This document shows positions 9,811 to 17,960 of a stretch of 64,000 nucleotides of DNA, piece after piece. The stretch covers positions 2,078,001 to 2,142,000 of the forward strand of contig NZ_CP064942.1 in NCBI RefSeq assembly GCF_015679265.1, written 5' to 3'. The position numbers and the translations under genes are program-made. Positions within the stretch are counted from its first letter, which is position 1; each line of letters opens with the position of its first letter. Origin of the DNA: Pontivivens ytuae (lineage in GTDB: Bacteria; Pseudomonadota; Alphaproteobacteria; Rhodobacterales; Rhodobacteraceae). The notes below the pieces were generated by a model. That model was not told the origin of the DNA and made no database searches. It saw only the letters and a list, made by a program, of their open reading frames with translations.

Positions 9811-9841
9811 GCCCCGGCGCCCTCGCGGTGCCGGGGTTCTT
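9811..9841 (+). terminator. Rho-independent terminator after RND operon
   Basis: CCCCGGC and GCCGGGG form a 7-bp stem around an 11-base loop, followed by TTCTTCC. It lies between the pump gene and the convergent glycosyltransferase gene. Confidence 0.7.
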
Positions 9842-9847
9842 CCGTGT

Positions 9848-10723
9848 TCAGAGGGGGTTGTGGCCCTGCGGCCAGGTGAACTCCGGCCGCCGCAGGGCCT
9901 TCCGCGCAAGATGCCGCACGGTCGCCGAGGCACCCGCCCGGCGCATCGCGTGGAGCACGAAGCGCACCGGGTTCTTCCGCTTGCCGATGTATTTCAGCAG
10001 GTAGCTCGCCAGCCGGCGGCGGTAATGCGTCTCGCCCAGCCAGTCGCGGTGCTTCTCGATCACCCGGGTCCGCTTCTCGAGCGCTTCCACACTCTCTGAT
10101 TGTGCGCTGAGCGTGATGCCAGAGTGGCTCCCATACCGCCGGGCAAAGAGCGGTGCTGCGGCATAGGCGAGCGGGCGGCGGCGGGCGAGGCGGATGTAGA
10201 TGTCCCAATCCTGGCCGTTCGGCAGCGTCTCGTCGAGCGGCTCCTGCAGCAGCACGTCGCGCCGCGCGATAAGGCCCGACATGCCGCAGAACGGGTTGCC
10301 GCCGCGCAGATGCGCCTCGGTCACGCGGGCCACGGGGCAGATCTGGGGCGATTTCCCGTCGATCTGCTCCAAGCCACAAAGGGCCGCCTCGTCCCCGTCG
10401 GACATCGCGGCGAACTGTTCCTCGGTCTTGTCCGGCCGCCAGATGTCGTCGTCGTCAAGGAACGCGACCCACTCGCCGGAGGCCGCGCGAACGCCGGCAT
10501 TCCGTGCCGCATTTGCGCCACTGTTGGCATCGAGTCGGATCAGACGGACACGGTCCTCGAACTCGGTGAGCACCGGCGCCGGATCGGTGGGCGAGGCATC
10601 GTCGACGACGATGACCTCGGTCGTGCGAATCGACTGCATGAGCACGCTCCGCACGGCGTCACCCAGAAATTCCGTTCTGTCATAGGTCGTTATGACCGCG
10701 GTGACGGTAGGATGGGCGCTCAT
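9848..10723 (-). CDS. GT2-family glycosyltransferase
   Basis: A 291-residue GT-A fold glycosyltransferase of family 2. The nucleotide-sugar site is visible as VTAVITTYDRTEFLGDAV, VIVVDDAS and the metal-binding FLDDDDIW. No membrane helix is predicted, so it would act on a lipid-linked intermediate at the cytoplasmic face. It is divergent from the EPS sugar transferase at 10984, and the gap between them holds three copies of the EPS operator motif, so it very likely belongs to the EPS pathway. The sugar it transfers cannot be assigned. Confidence 0.9.
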   Translation of the reverse strand: MSAHPTVTAVITTYDRTEFLGDAVRSVLMQSIRTTEVIVVDDASPTDPAPVLTEFEDRVRLIRLDANSGANAARNAGVRAASGEWVAFLDDDDIWRPDKTEEQFAAMSDGDEAALCGLEQIDGKSPQICPVARVTEAHLRGGNPFCGMSGLIARRDVLLQEPLDETLPNGQDWDIYIRLARRRPLAYAAAPLFARRYGSHSGITLSAQSESVEALEKRTRVIEKHRDWLGETHYRRRLASYLLKYIGKRKNPVRFVLHAMRRAGASATVRHLARKALRRPEFTWPQGHNPL

Positions 10724-10778
10724 TTTTCCCGTATCTCCGACACTTTCCGGGATGCGGAATCATACCGCATGTGCTAAG

Positions 10779-10791
10779 CAACTACAGGTTG
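10779..10791. promoter_or_regulatory. EPS operator motif, copy 1
   Basis: CAACTACAGGTTG: perfect CAAC/GTTG arms around five bases. First of three copies in the divergent GT2/sugar-transferase gap. Confidence 0.6.
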
Positions 10792-10858
10792 AGCCACGAA
10801 AGCCATCGGTTTTCAAGCCGCCATCGTTGCGCCCAGAACGCACCATCCTCCTGACATA

Positions 10859-10871
10859 CAACCTTAGGTTG
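10859..10871. promoter_or_regulatory. EPS operator motif, copy 2 (perfect palindrome)
   Basis: CAACCTTAGGTTG, a perfect odd-length palindrome and identical to the copy at 42909-42921. It lies 80 bases from copy 1 and 86 from copy 3. Confidence 0.7.
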
Positions 10872-10944
10872 CCGAATCAGAAATCTGTGCCATGATGCGG
10901 TGCAGTAAGTACGCCAGCTTGCTCCAAATTTTGACAAGAAACCG

Positions 10945-10957
10945 CAACTTAAGGTTG
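10945..10957. promoter_or_regulatory. EPS operator motif, copy 3
   Basis: CAACTTAAGGTTG. It begins 8 bases downstream of a TTGACA -35-like hexamer (10931-10936), so it would cover the -10 region of a promoter for the sugar transferase gene and is well placed to repress it. Confidence 0.65.
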
Positions 10958-10983
10958 AGCGCGGAGCCCTCGGGTGTACCTTT

Positions 10984-12465
10984 GTGTATGCCTCGCGCCA
11001 GAAAGGTCTCGTCGTGCAGCACGATCACGCCAGCTACACGCAGAAGACAGCATCCTCGATTGCTCAGACTTCTGATACGTCGCAACGCAGGTCTTCGCAA
11101 TTTACGCCCTTCGGGCGCACCATCGTTTCCTCGGTCGCCGACTTCCTGATTGTGGGGGCGGCGCTTTTCGTTTGCGCCGCGGTCGCCGGCATCGACGGAT
11201 CGCTCCTCGTGATCCCGTGGGAAACGGTTGCGGGCCTTGCTGCCCTGCAGATCTGGCTGCAGCTTGCCTCGGGTCTCTACGACCGGGCCGAGCTCGACGC
11301 CCGCGCTCTGCGCTGCATCGCGATGTCGGCCCTCGCGGTCACGGCACTCGCCGCCGTGTGGCCCGCCGACAGCATGACGGTCGGCCTGACCTGGACGCTG
11401 CCCGCCTGGCTGATCGCCGCGGTCGGCATCGCCGGTCGCCGCCTTCTGACGCCCACGCCGCCGCTGCTCGGCCAGATCGCGGGCAGCCGCCCGGTTCTGC
11501 TGCTCGGCGCCGAAGTCGATGAGCAGAGCGAGCGCCACGTCGCCCGCCGGATCGATCTTTCGCAGATGGCGGCCGCATCCGACGCGGCCCTCTCCTACGT
11601 GATCGACACCACCGCGGATTCCGCTGGCCTCGCGCCCTGCGACCTGCGGGTCGTGATCGCGCCCAAGGCCGATGAAATCCGAATGGCGGAGCGCGTCATC
11701 GAGAGCCTGCGCCGCCTGCGCCAGCCCTACGCGGTCGTCCTTCCGATGAAGGGCCTCGTCGGCGGCCGGACCCGCGGCATCGTCGCCACGGGCGCGGACA
11801 GCCTTGTCTGGTCGGTCGAGCGCAACGACGTGCCCGGCAGCTCGCTCATCAAGCGGCTGTTCGACATGACGGCGGCGGGCCTCGGCCTGATCGCGCTCGC
11901 GCCGATCTTCATCGTCTTCGCAGCGATTCTGTCGATGGAGAAGGGTCCGGTGTTCTTCGCCCAGCCGCGGGTCGGCCGGAACGGTCGGCGCTTCATGTGC
12001 CTCAAGTTCCGCTCCATGCGCCCCGACGCGCAGGACCGGCTGGAGGAGCTGCTGCGAACCGATCCCGAGGCGCGCCGCGAGTGGGAGACGCACCAGAAGC
12101 TGGAGAACGATCCGCGCATCACGCCCTTCGGCCACTTCCTGCGGGCCACCTCGCTCGACGAGCTGCCGCAGCTCATCAACGTGGTGAAGGGCGACATGAG
12201 CCTCGTCGGTCCCCGTCCGATCATCGCACCGGAGATCCCCGGCTATGACGGCGACGCGCAGTACTACGAGGCTCCGGAATTCGGCGACTACACCTGCTGC
12301 AACCCGGGCATCACCGGGCTCTGGCAGGTGTCGGGCCGGGCGAAGACGAGCCACTCCGAGCGCGTCCGGCTGGACGGCTGGTACACGCGCAACTGGTCGC
12401 TGTGGCTCGACTTCGTGATCCTTGCACGGACGGTACGCGCCGTCATCCGCCGCACAGGCAGCTGA
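10984..12465 (+). CDS. polyisoprenyl-phosphate hexose-1-phosphate transferase (EPS initiation)
   Basis: A 493-residue membrane protein that would start EPS synthesis by moving a sugar-1-phosphate onto undecaprenyl phosphate. The N-terminal half has several membrane helices and a CoA-binding-like region (WbaP/ExoY long form). The C-terminal catalytic domain has KRLFDMTAAGLGL, FRSMRPDA, the DELPQLINVVKGDMSLVGPRP signature and NPGITGLWQVSGR. The start is uncertain: GTG at 10984 opens the frame, but GTG at 11014 has a better ribosome site (GAAAGG, 11001-11006). Three operator copies lie upstream and a strong terminator lies downstream, so it is probably monocistronic. Confidence 0.93.
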   Translation: MYASRQKGLVVQHDHASYTQKTASSIAQTSDTSQRRSSQFTPFGRTIVSSVADFLIVGAALFVCAAVAGIDGSLLVIPWETVAGLAALQIWLQLASGLYDRAELDARALRCIAMSALAVTALAAVWPADSMTVGLTWTLPAWLIAAVGIAGRRLLTPTPPLLGQIAGSRPVLLLGAEVDEQSERHVARRIDLSQMAAASDAALSYVIDTTADSAGLAPCDLRVVIAPKADEIRMAERVIESLRRLRQPYAVVLPMKGLVGGRTRGIVATGADSLVWSVERNDVPGSSLIKRLFDMTAAGLGLIALAPIFIVFAAILSMEKGPVFFAQPRVGRNGRRFMCLKFRSMRPDAQDRLEELLRTDPEARREWETHQKLENDPRITPFGHFLRATSLDELPQLINVVKGDMSLVGPRPIIAPEIPGYDGDAQYYEAPEFGDYTCCNPGITGLWQVSGRAKTSHSERVRLDGWYTRNWSLWLDFVILARTVRAVIRRTGS

Positions 12466-12503
12466 CACGATCCCCTCCAAGGACCCCCGCGTACTGTCGG
12501 AAG

Positions 12504-12535
12504 GGGCGCATCGAGATCATCGATGCGCCCTTTTT
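12504..12535 (+). terminator. Rho-independent terminator after EPS sugar transferase
   Basis: An 11-bp perfect stem (GGGCGCATCGA / TCGATGCGCCC) with loop GATCA, followed by five T. Confidence 0.92.
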
Positions 12536-12600
12536 ACGTTCGGAAGGTCCTGTGCCGGATGGGCGGGATCTTCTGTAGTGGGGCTCTGAGCAGCAAAAGG

Positions 12601-12626
12601 CCCCGGATCACGTCCGGGGCGGTACC
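12601..12626. other. hairpin in gap downstream of ugd
   Basis: CCCCGGA-TCACG-TCCGGGG (12601-12619). Read on the minus strand the stem is followed by CCTTTTGC, terminator-like, but no nearby minus-strand gene ends here; it may be a second terminator for ugd or a remnant. Confidence 0.4.
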
Positions 12627-12659
12627 GCCTCGAATGGACGCCCCGCCCGGCCGACAGGC

Positions 12660-12833
12660 CGGGTCGCGCCCGCCCCGTGCCCCGCCCGTTCACGCCTCAA
12701 ACGCTCCACCGGAGCGTTTGCGAGACGGCGTTCACTCTCTCCCGGAGGGCGCGTTGGCGGTGTCTTTAGTCGAATAAGTGAGATGGATGCTTGAGGACGC
12801 GGACTTCTAAATCCCGTCTCGCAAGCGCCCTCC
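12660..12833. repeat. dispersed palindromic repeat, two inverted copies
   Basis: The core at 12681-12728 contains AAACGCTCC-ACC-GGAGCGTTT followed by GCGAGACGG. Related copies lie at 45020-45070 and 50516-50565. A degenerate second copy sits in the opposite direction (12812-12833), so GCGAGACGG (12720-12728) and GGAGGGCGC (12744-12752) can pair with 12814-12822 and 12825-12833 in interleaved order. This 12466-12925 gap has no gene. Confidence 0.7.
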
Positions 12834-12876
12834 AGGTCGGGGGCGGCCCTCCTCACATCGAACCAACAGCCCAAAC

Positions 12877-12903
12877 AAAAGGGGCGCGCCGCAGCACGCC
12901 CCC
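12877..12903 (-). terminator. probable terminator of ugd
   Basis: On the minus strand a GC-rich imperfect stem (GGGGGCGTGC with GCGCGCCCC) is followed by TTTTGTTT, starting about 20 bases past the ugd stop. Confidence 0.65.
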
Positions 12904-12925
12904 TTCGTCAGTGTCTTGAGAAGCG

Positions 12926-14281
12926 TCAGGCGCTCTTGATCAGCCGGGCGGCCGGGGCGGAGACCGGGTCGCGGCCCACCAGCACGGCGGAGAAGCCCGC
13001 GGCCTGCAGTGCGTCCGGCGAGTAGACGTTGCGCAGGTCGGCCATGCGCGGCGTCTCCATCGCGGTCGCCATCCGCTCCAGGTCGAGCGCGCGGAACTCG
13101 TTCCACTCGGTCAGCAGGACGAGCGCGGTGGCGCCCTCAGCGGCCTCGTAGGCGTCCTCGACCCACTCGACGCCCGGCAGCAGCGCCTCGCCTTCCTTGC
13201 GGCCCTCAGGGTCCACCACGCGGACCTTGGCGCCTGCACCCACGAGGGCCGGCACGATGGTCAGCGACGGGCTCTCGCGCATGTCGTCGGTGTTCGGCTT
13301 GAAGGTCACGCCGAGCACGGTGATCGTCTTGCCGCTGACATTGCCGTCGCAGAGGTCGAGCACCTTGTCGACCATCGAGCGCTTGCGGCGGTCGTTCACG
13401 TCGATCACCGTCTCCACGATCCGCATCGGGCTCGCGTAGTCCTGACCGATGCGGGCGAGCGCCAGCGTGTCCTTCGGGAAGCAGGAGCCGCCGTAGCCGG
13501 GGCCTGCATGCAGGAACTTCGGCCCGATCCGACCGTCGAGGCCGACGCCCCGCGCCACTTCCTGCACATCCGCGTTCACCTTCTCGCAGAGGTCCGCGAC
13601 CTCGTTGATGAAGGTGATCTTCGTGGCCAGGAACGCGTTGGCGGCGTACTTGATCATCTCGGCCGACGCGAGCGTGGTGAACATCACCGGGCTGTCACGC
13701 AGCTTGAGCGGGCGGTAGACCTCGGCCATCACGTCGCGCGCGTGGTCGGTCTCGACACCCACGACGACGCGGTCGGGGCGCATGAAATCCTCGATGGCGG
13801 CACCTTCGCGCAGGAACTCCGGGTTCGACGCGACGTGGAAGCGGATGTCGCGGCCGATCTCCTTGAGCTTGGCTGCGATCCGGTCACGGACGGCGGCGTT
13901 GGTCCCCACGGGCACGGTGGACTTCACGACCACCACGGTATCCTCGTCGATGAGCTCTGCCAGTTCCTCCGCCGCGGCGTAGACGTAGGAGAGATCGGCG
14001 TGCCCGTCACCGCGCCGGGTTGGCGTACCCACGGCGATGAAGACGGCATCGGCACCCTTCACCGCTTCGGCGGTGTTCATGGTGAAGCCCAGGCGGTTGG
14101 CGGCCACGTTGCGGGCCAGAAGCGCGTCGAGACCCGGCTCGTAGATCGGGATTTCCCCCCGCTCCAGCGCTTCGATCTTGCTCGCGGACTTGTCGACGCA
14201 GATGACGTCATGGCCGAAATCCGCGAAGCAGACGCCGGAAACCAGCCCGACATAGCCTGTTCCGATCATTGTAATTCGCAT
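12926..14281 (-). CDS. ugd: UDP-glucose 6-dehydrogenase
   Basis: A 451-residue enzyme that oxidises UDP-glucose to UDP-glucuronate with two NAD+. The Rossmann start MRITMIGTGYVGLVSG, the middle-domain EFLREG, and the catalytic cysteine in GYGGSCFPKDTLAL are all present, as is the C-terminal UDP-binding region. The ATG at 14281 is chosen because the family-typical MRITMIG starts there after AAAGGGA; upstream codons overlap an operator. It is the last gene of the murA-murB-wzc-wzy group and also has its own operator site at 14303. UDP-glucuronate feeds the 4-epimerase (30053) and the decarboxylase-like enzyme (33554) of this locus. Confidence 0.96.
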   Translation of the reverse strand: MRITMIGTGYVGLVSGVCFADFGHDVICVDKSASKIEALERGEIPIYEPGLDALLARNVAANRLGFTMNTAEAVKGADAVFIAVGTPTRRGDGHADLSYVYAAAEELAELIDEDTVVVVKSTVPVGTNAAVRDRIAAKLKEIGRDIRFHVASNPEFLREGAAIEDFMRPDRVVVGVETDHARDVMAEVYRPLKLRDSPVMFTTLASAEMIKYAANAFLATKITFINEVADLCEKVNADVQEVARGVGLDGRIGPKFLHAGPGYGGSCFPKDTLALARIGQDYASPMRIVETVIDVNDRRKRSMVDKVLDLCDGNVSGKTITVLGVTFKPNTDDMRESPSLTIVPALVGAGAKVRVVDPEGRKEGEALLPGVEWVEDAYEAAEGATALVLLTEWNEFRALDLERMATAMETPRMADLRNVYSPDALQAAGFSAVLVGRDPVSAPAARLIKSA

Positions 14282-14302
14282 GGGATATCCCTTTCGTGGA
14301 TA

Positions 14303-14315
14303 CAACTTACAGTTG
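14303..14315. promoter_or_regulatory. EPS operator motif, ugd promoter
   Basis: CAACTTACAGTTG, 22 bases upstream of the ugd start codon and downstream of the wzy-like stop. It suggests ugd has its own regulated promoter in addition to read-through. Confidence 0.65.
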
Positions 14316-14347
14316 TTTTGCGTTGCACAATAATTCGCGAATCGCAA

Positions 14348-15667
14348 TCACCCGTGCGCTACACTCGCCGGGAAAGACTGCCGTGACGTGCGTTTTTTCA
14401 TTGTGAGAGGTGGAGAGCTCCATGTCGCTCCGATCACCAGGGCGTAGAGGATGTTCCCCTCGATCTGCCAGAGCGGCATCGTCGAGAGGTTGAGGATCAC
14501 GAAACCCACCTGGATCGACACCGACCGCAGCGCCAGATGCCGGTCGGCGATCAGCATCCCGCGGATGATGTTGGTCAGGAAGAAGATGCAGAGCGCCGTC
14601 ACCCCCACGATCCCGAACTCGTGGATGTAGGACACGAAGGTGTTGTGCGCGTAGAGCGGTAACCGCCGGTCCCACACCTCCGGCCCGAAGCCGATGATGT
14701 GCACATGCGTCTGTCCGCCGAGCCACTGGTTGATGTAGAGCGACCAGAGGTAGACCCGGCCGGAGAAGAGATCCTGCTCCGCCTCCGTGAACCGCAGCGG
14801 ATCCTTTACCAGGTCCGCCCCGGTCTGGGCCACCACCAGCACGTCGATGAAGCGGTCGGGCAGCATCTCCCGCGCGCCGAACAGCAGCGCAGGCACCGCG
14901 ATCAGGATCGTGAGGACCACGATGGGCCTGAGCTGCCGGGCGAAGCCGCCGAGGGCCACTGCGGCGGACAGGGCGAACATCACCGGCAGCGTGCCGAGGA
15001 TCGTGGTGCGGTAGTTCGTCAGCATCACGCAGACGATGCCGAAGGCCACGATCGCGGGCCCCACCACCGGCCAGCGCCAGCGCACCAGCGCCGCCGTGCA
15101 CAGGAAGCCGAACAGCATCACCGAGAACGCGGCCTCGTGGTAGTAGCCGCCGATATAGCTGATCGAGCCGTCATTCTCCGTCGCCTTGGACACGCCGAGC
15201 GCCACCGACAGCATTTGCAGGATCACCGGCGTGAGCATGGCCACGACCACCGCCTTCAGCACGTCGTCCTTGCCGTAGATGCGGAAGGCCCGCCAGCTCA
15301 GCATCGCGAGCGCGAAGAAGTAGGCCCACTTGATCAGGTCGTTGATCATCCCGCCGAATTCGCCGTTGATCACGGCCGACACGGTCACGATCAGCACGAT
15401 CAGCCACGCCGTCACCAGCATGTTGAGGCGGAGCAGCCGCGGCCCCGCCAGCAGCAGCCCGATCCCGGCCACCGCGACCGACGCCAGCGCGTTGATCGAC
15501 AGGCCCGCCGCCATCGGCGTGAAGGTCCATTCGTGGAACGCCGACAGCACAAGCCGCAGCCAGATGGCCATGACCAGGAACTGCGTCGGCCGGTCGAAGT
15601 CCTTCACCATTCGCAACGTGGCGAAGAAGGTGAAGACCGAGACCCCTGCGGCGATGGCGGGCCACAT
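14348..15667 (-). CDS. O-antigen polymerase/ligase-like membrane protein (Wzy-type)
   Basis: A 439-residue inner-membrane protein with about ten to twelve hydrophobic segments and one large periplasmic loop (roughly residues 270-330, including DLFSGRVYLWSLYINQWLGG and HNTFVSYIHEFGIVG), the pattern of the Wzy/WaaL O-antigen ligase family. The H-N-x-F/Y-x3-x3-E/H region in the loop is typical of that family. It would polymerise lipid-linked EPS repeat units at the periplasmic face. It sits 15 bases downstream of wzc, in the order expected for a Wzx/Wzy-dependent pathway. Confidence 0.82.
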   Translation of the reverse strand: MWPAIAAGVSVFTFFATLRMVKDFDRPTQFLVMAIWLRLVLSAFHEWTFTPMAAGLSINALASVAVAGIGLLLAGPRLLRLNMLVTAWLIVLIVTVSAVINGEFGGMINDLIKWAYFFALAMLSWRAFRIYGKDDVLKAVVVAMLTPVILQMLSVALGVSKATENDGSISYIGGYYHEAAFSVMLFGFLCTAALVRWRWPVVGPAIVAFGIVCVMLTNYRTTILGTLPVMFALSAAVALGGFARQLRPIVVLTILIAVPALLFGAREMLPDRFIDVLVVAQTGADLVKDPLRFTEAEQDLFSGRVYLWSLYINQWLGGQTHVHIIGFGPEVWDRRLPLYAHNTFVSYIHEFGIVGVTALCIFFLTNIIRGMLIADRHLALRSVSIQVGFVILNLSTMPLWQIEGNILYALVIGATWSSPPLTMKKRTSRQSFPASVAHG

Positions 15668-15682
15668 GGCGCGCGCTCCGTT

Positions 15683-17926
15683 CTAGACGCGACGCGCGCG
15701 CATGGCCGTCACCACACCCAGACGCCGCTTGCGACGGCGCAGGAGCGACCAGCGGCGCGGCTCGGGCACACCCGTCAGCACGACACCGGCGAGCGGTGCG
15801 TCGACGCGGGCCAGCTCCTCGGACGACAGCTTCAGATCCGCCATCGTGGTCCAGGACTGACGGGCGGTCAGCACCACCCGGTCGCTGCGCGCCGCGATGT
15901 CGAGTGCGGCGGACAGCGTCAGCACCGGTGCCGCATGGATCACCACCATGTCGAACGGCTCCTGCCCGTCGTCGAGGGCCGCGTCGAGCTCCCGGATCGG
16001 GTTGTCGTCCGGCGCGCTCATCAGCCGTCCGACGGCCAGACCGTCGGAGATTTCCGACACGCAGCCGGGCCCGATCGGGGCCAGCTCCGGCGCCAGCGTC
16101 TCGACCAGCATCCCGTTCTCCGGATCCGCTTCGGCGAGCAGCACGTTCCGCCCGGCTTCCGCGCCGGCACGGGCCAGCAGCAGCGCGAGCTGCTCGGTGT
16201 CGTGGCCGTTGCCCGCGCTCGTGACGAGGATGGAGAGCGGCATCGCCCCCCGGTCCCGCTGCATCGAACGGACGGAGCCCTTGGCGCCCGGCCGCATCAG
16301 CAGAGCGCGCAGACGCCGCGCGACCTCCGCTTCCGTGGCGGCCGTGTCCCCGGCGTCGAGCCGGTTGAACAGCGCACGCGGCGTGGCATCCCGCAGCTTC
16401 GGCATGGTGGCGAGCAGCGACCGGTTGGTGGCCGAGCGCACGTCCGCCGTACCGCGCACCAGCGGCCGCTGCAGATCGCGCAGCACCACGCTGGCCGAAG
16501 CGACGAGGCCACCGGCGAGCATCGCGAGGATCAGGAGCGGCACCTTCTGCGGCCCCGCCGGATCGACCGGCGGCTGCGCCGGCGTCACGAGGCGGGCGTT
16601 CGCCTGCTGGAAGCCACCCCGCTCGCTCGTCTCACGCAGGCGGGTCAGGAACTGTCCGTACACGAGACGCAGCGCCTCGGCCTCCCGCTCCAGCTCGCGC
16701 AGGCCGATCAGGGCGCGGCGCTTCTCGGACTGGAGGCGCTCCATCCCGGTAATCTCGGCGCGAAGCTGATCCACCCGCTCCCGCGCGATGTCCACGCGGG
16801 CGTTGAGCGCCGTGGCGACCTCCGCCGTCTCCGCGTCGATCTCCGCATCGATGGCAGAGAGCTGGTTCTGCAGGCCACCCACGGACCCGCCGCCGCTCTG
16901 CGACACGACCGTCGAGATCTGGCGGCGCAGGTTCGCCCGGCGCTGCTCCAGCGTCGCGAGGACCTGCGATTCCCCGATATCGAGGGCCGAGGCGTAGTTC
17001 CCGCTGTCCACCAGTTCGACGAAGCGCTGGGCCTGCGCCCGCTCCTCGGCCAGCTGATCCCGGGCGCGCACCAGAAGGACCGCGAGCTCGGCGAGCTGCC
17101 GGTCGATCACCTCGGGGCTCGACCGATCGTCGAGGAGCTGGTCGGCGCGGTAATCCTCCACCGACTGCTCGGCTTCCTCTAGCTGCCGGCTCAGATCCTC
17201 CACGCGGGTCGACAGCCAGGCGATGGCCGTCTCGCTCGCCGCGAACTTGTCGTCGAGCTGACGCTCCAGATAGACCTCCACGATCGTGTTCGCGATCCGC
17301 GCCGCACGGCGGGAGTTCGACGAGGTCACGCGGATGTCGATCACGTGGGACAGGCCCTGCTGAGCCGCCCGCGTCTTGGACCGCAGGATGTTCGCCGCGA
17401 CCTCCTCATGGGTCCGGATCACCGGCGCGCTGTCCGTGCGGGCCCGTGCCGAGCCGCCCTCGTCCCCGTCGCCGAGGATGTCGCGCACCGCCTGCCGGGC
17501 CGCCCCGGTCACGACGCTCATCGTGCTCTTTTCCTGCAGGTCCGGATTGAACTCCGCATACCGGTGGAGCTGCAGCCGCCGCGCGACCTCCTCCAGCACA
17601 CCGCGGGAGCGCAGGATCGCGATCTCCGACAGGATGGTGCCGGTGCCCAGCGTCGGGTCGTCCACCACGTTCTCGATCGCGATGACCCGGTTGCCGCCGG
17701 TTTCCAGCAGCAGTTCGGCGCGCGCGACGTAGATCGGCTCCAGCCGCACGAGGATCGCCGCGGCGATCACGGCCGAGAAGAACGCGACGGCGCCGATTAG
17801 GATCTTGTTGCGCATGATGGAGGCGAAGAAGCCCCCGGTGTCGACGACTTCATCCTGGCCTGGAACGGCGTCCTGATAGCCTGAGCGGGACCGACGGGGG
17901 TCCTGAATGGGATTGTATCCGGTCAT
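15683..17926 (-). CDS. Wzc-like chain-length/BY-kinase-family protein with a degenerate P-loop
   Basis: A 747-residue inner-membrane protein of the Wzc/ExoP family: N-terminal Wzz domain with first helix (KILIGAVAFFSAVIAAAILV), long periplasmic coiled coils, second helix (PLLILAMLAGGLVASASVVL) and a cytoplasmic C-terminal domain. That domain has the BY-kinase fold pattern (ILVTSAGNGHDTEQLALLLA ... LLAEADPE), but the Walker A motif reads GNGHDT where active kinases have GEGKST, so the ATP-binding lysine is missing, and the tail lacks a tyrosine cluster. It probably sets chain length without tyrosine autophosphorylation. The ATG at 17926 begins MTGYNPIQDPRR; longer frames upstream overlap murB. 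Confidence 0.88.
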   Translation of the reverse strand: MTGYNPIQDPRRSRSGYQDAVPGQDEVVDTGGFFASIMRNKILIGAVAFFSAVIAAAILVRLEPIYVARAELLLETGGNRVIAIENVVDDPTLGTGTILSEIAILRSRGVLEEVARRLQLHRYAEFNPDLQEKSTMSVVTGAARQAVRDILGDGDEGGSARARTDSAPVIRTHEEVAANILRSKTRAAQQGLSHVIDIRVTSSNSRRAARIANTIVEVYLERQLDDKFAASETAIAWLSTRVEDLSRQLEEAEQSVEDYRADQLLDDRSSPEVIDRQLAELAVLLVRARDQLAEERAQAQRFVELVDSGNYASALDIGESQVLATLEQRRANLRRQISTVVSQSGGGSVGGLQNQLSAIDAEIDAETAEVATALNARVDIARERVDQLRAEITGMERLQSEKRRALIGLRELEREAEALRLVYGQFLTRLRETSERGGFQQANARLVTPAQPPVDPAGPQKVPLLILAMLAGGLVASASVVLRDLQRPLVRGTADVRSATNRSLLATMPKLRDATPRALFNRLDAGDTAATEAEVARRLRALLMRPGAKGSVRSMQRDRGAMPLSILVTSAGNGHDTEQLALLLARAGAEAGRNVLLAEADPENGMLVETLAPELAPIGPGCVSEISDGLAVGRLMSAPDDNPIRELDAALDDGQEPFDMVVIHAAPVLTLSAALDIAARSDRVVLTARQSWTTMADLKLSSEELARVDAPLAGVVLTGVPEPRRWSLLRRRKRRLGVVTAMRARRV

Positions 17927-17960
17927 GGCGTGGCCTTCTGTCGGGCGCGATGCCCGCTCC

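Noticed and set aside
12740..12840. tRNA-like look (GGAGGGCG ... CGCCCTCC ends and a CTTCTAA loop)
   Set aside because: The would-be anticodon and T stems do not pair, and there is no GGTTCRA loop. The ends come from an inverted repeat copy.
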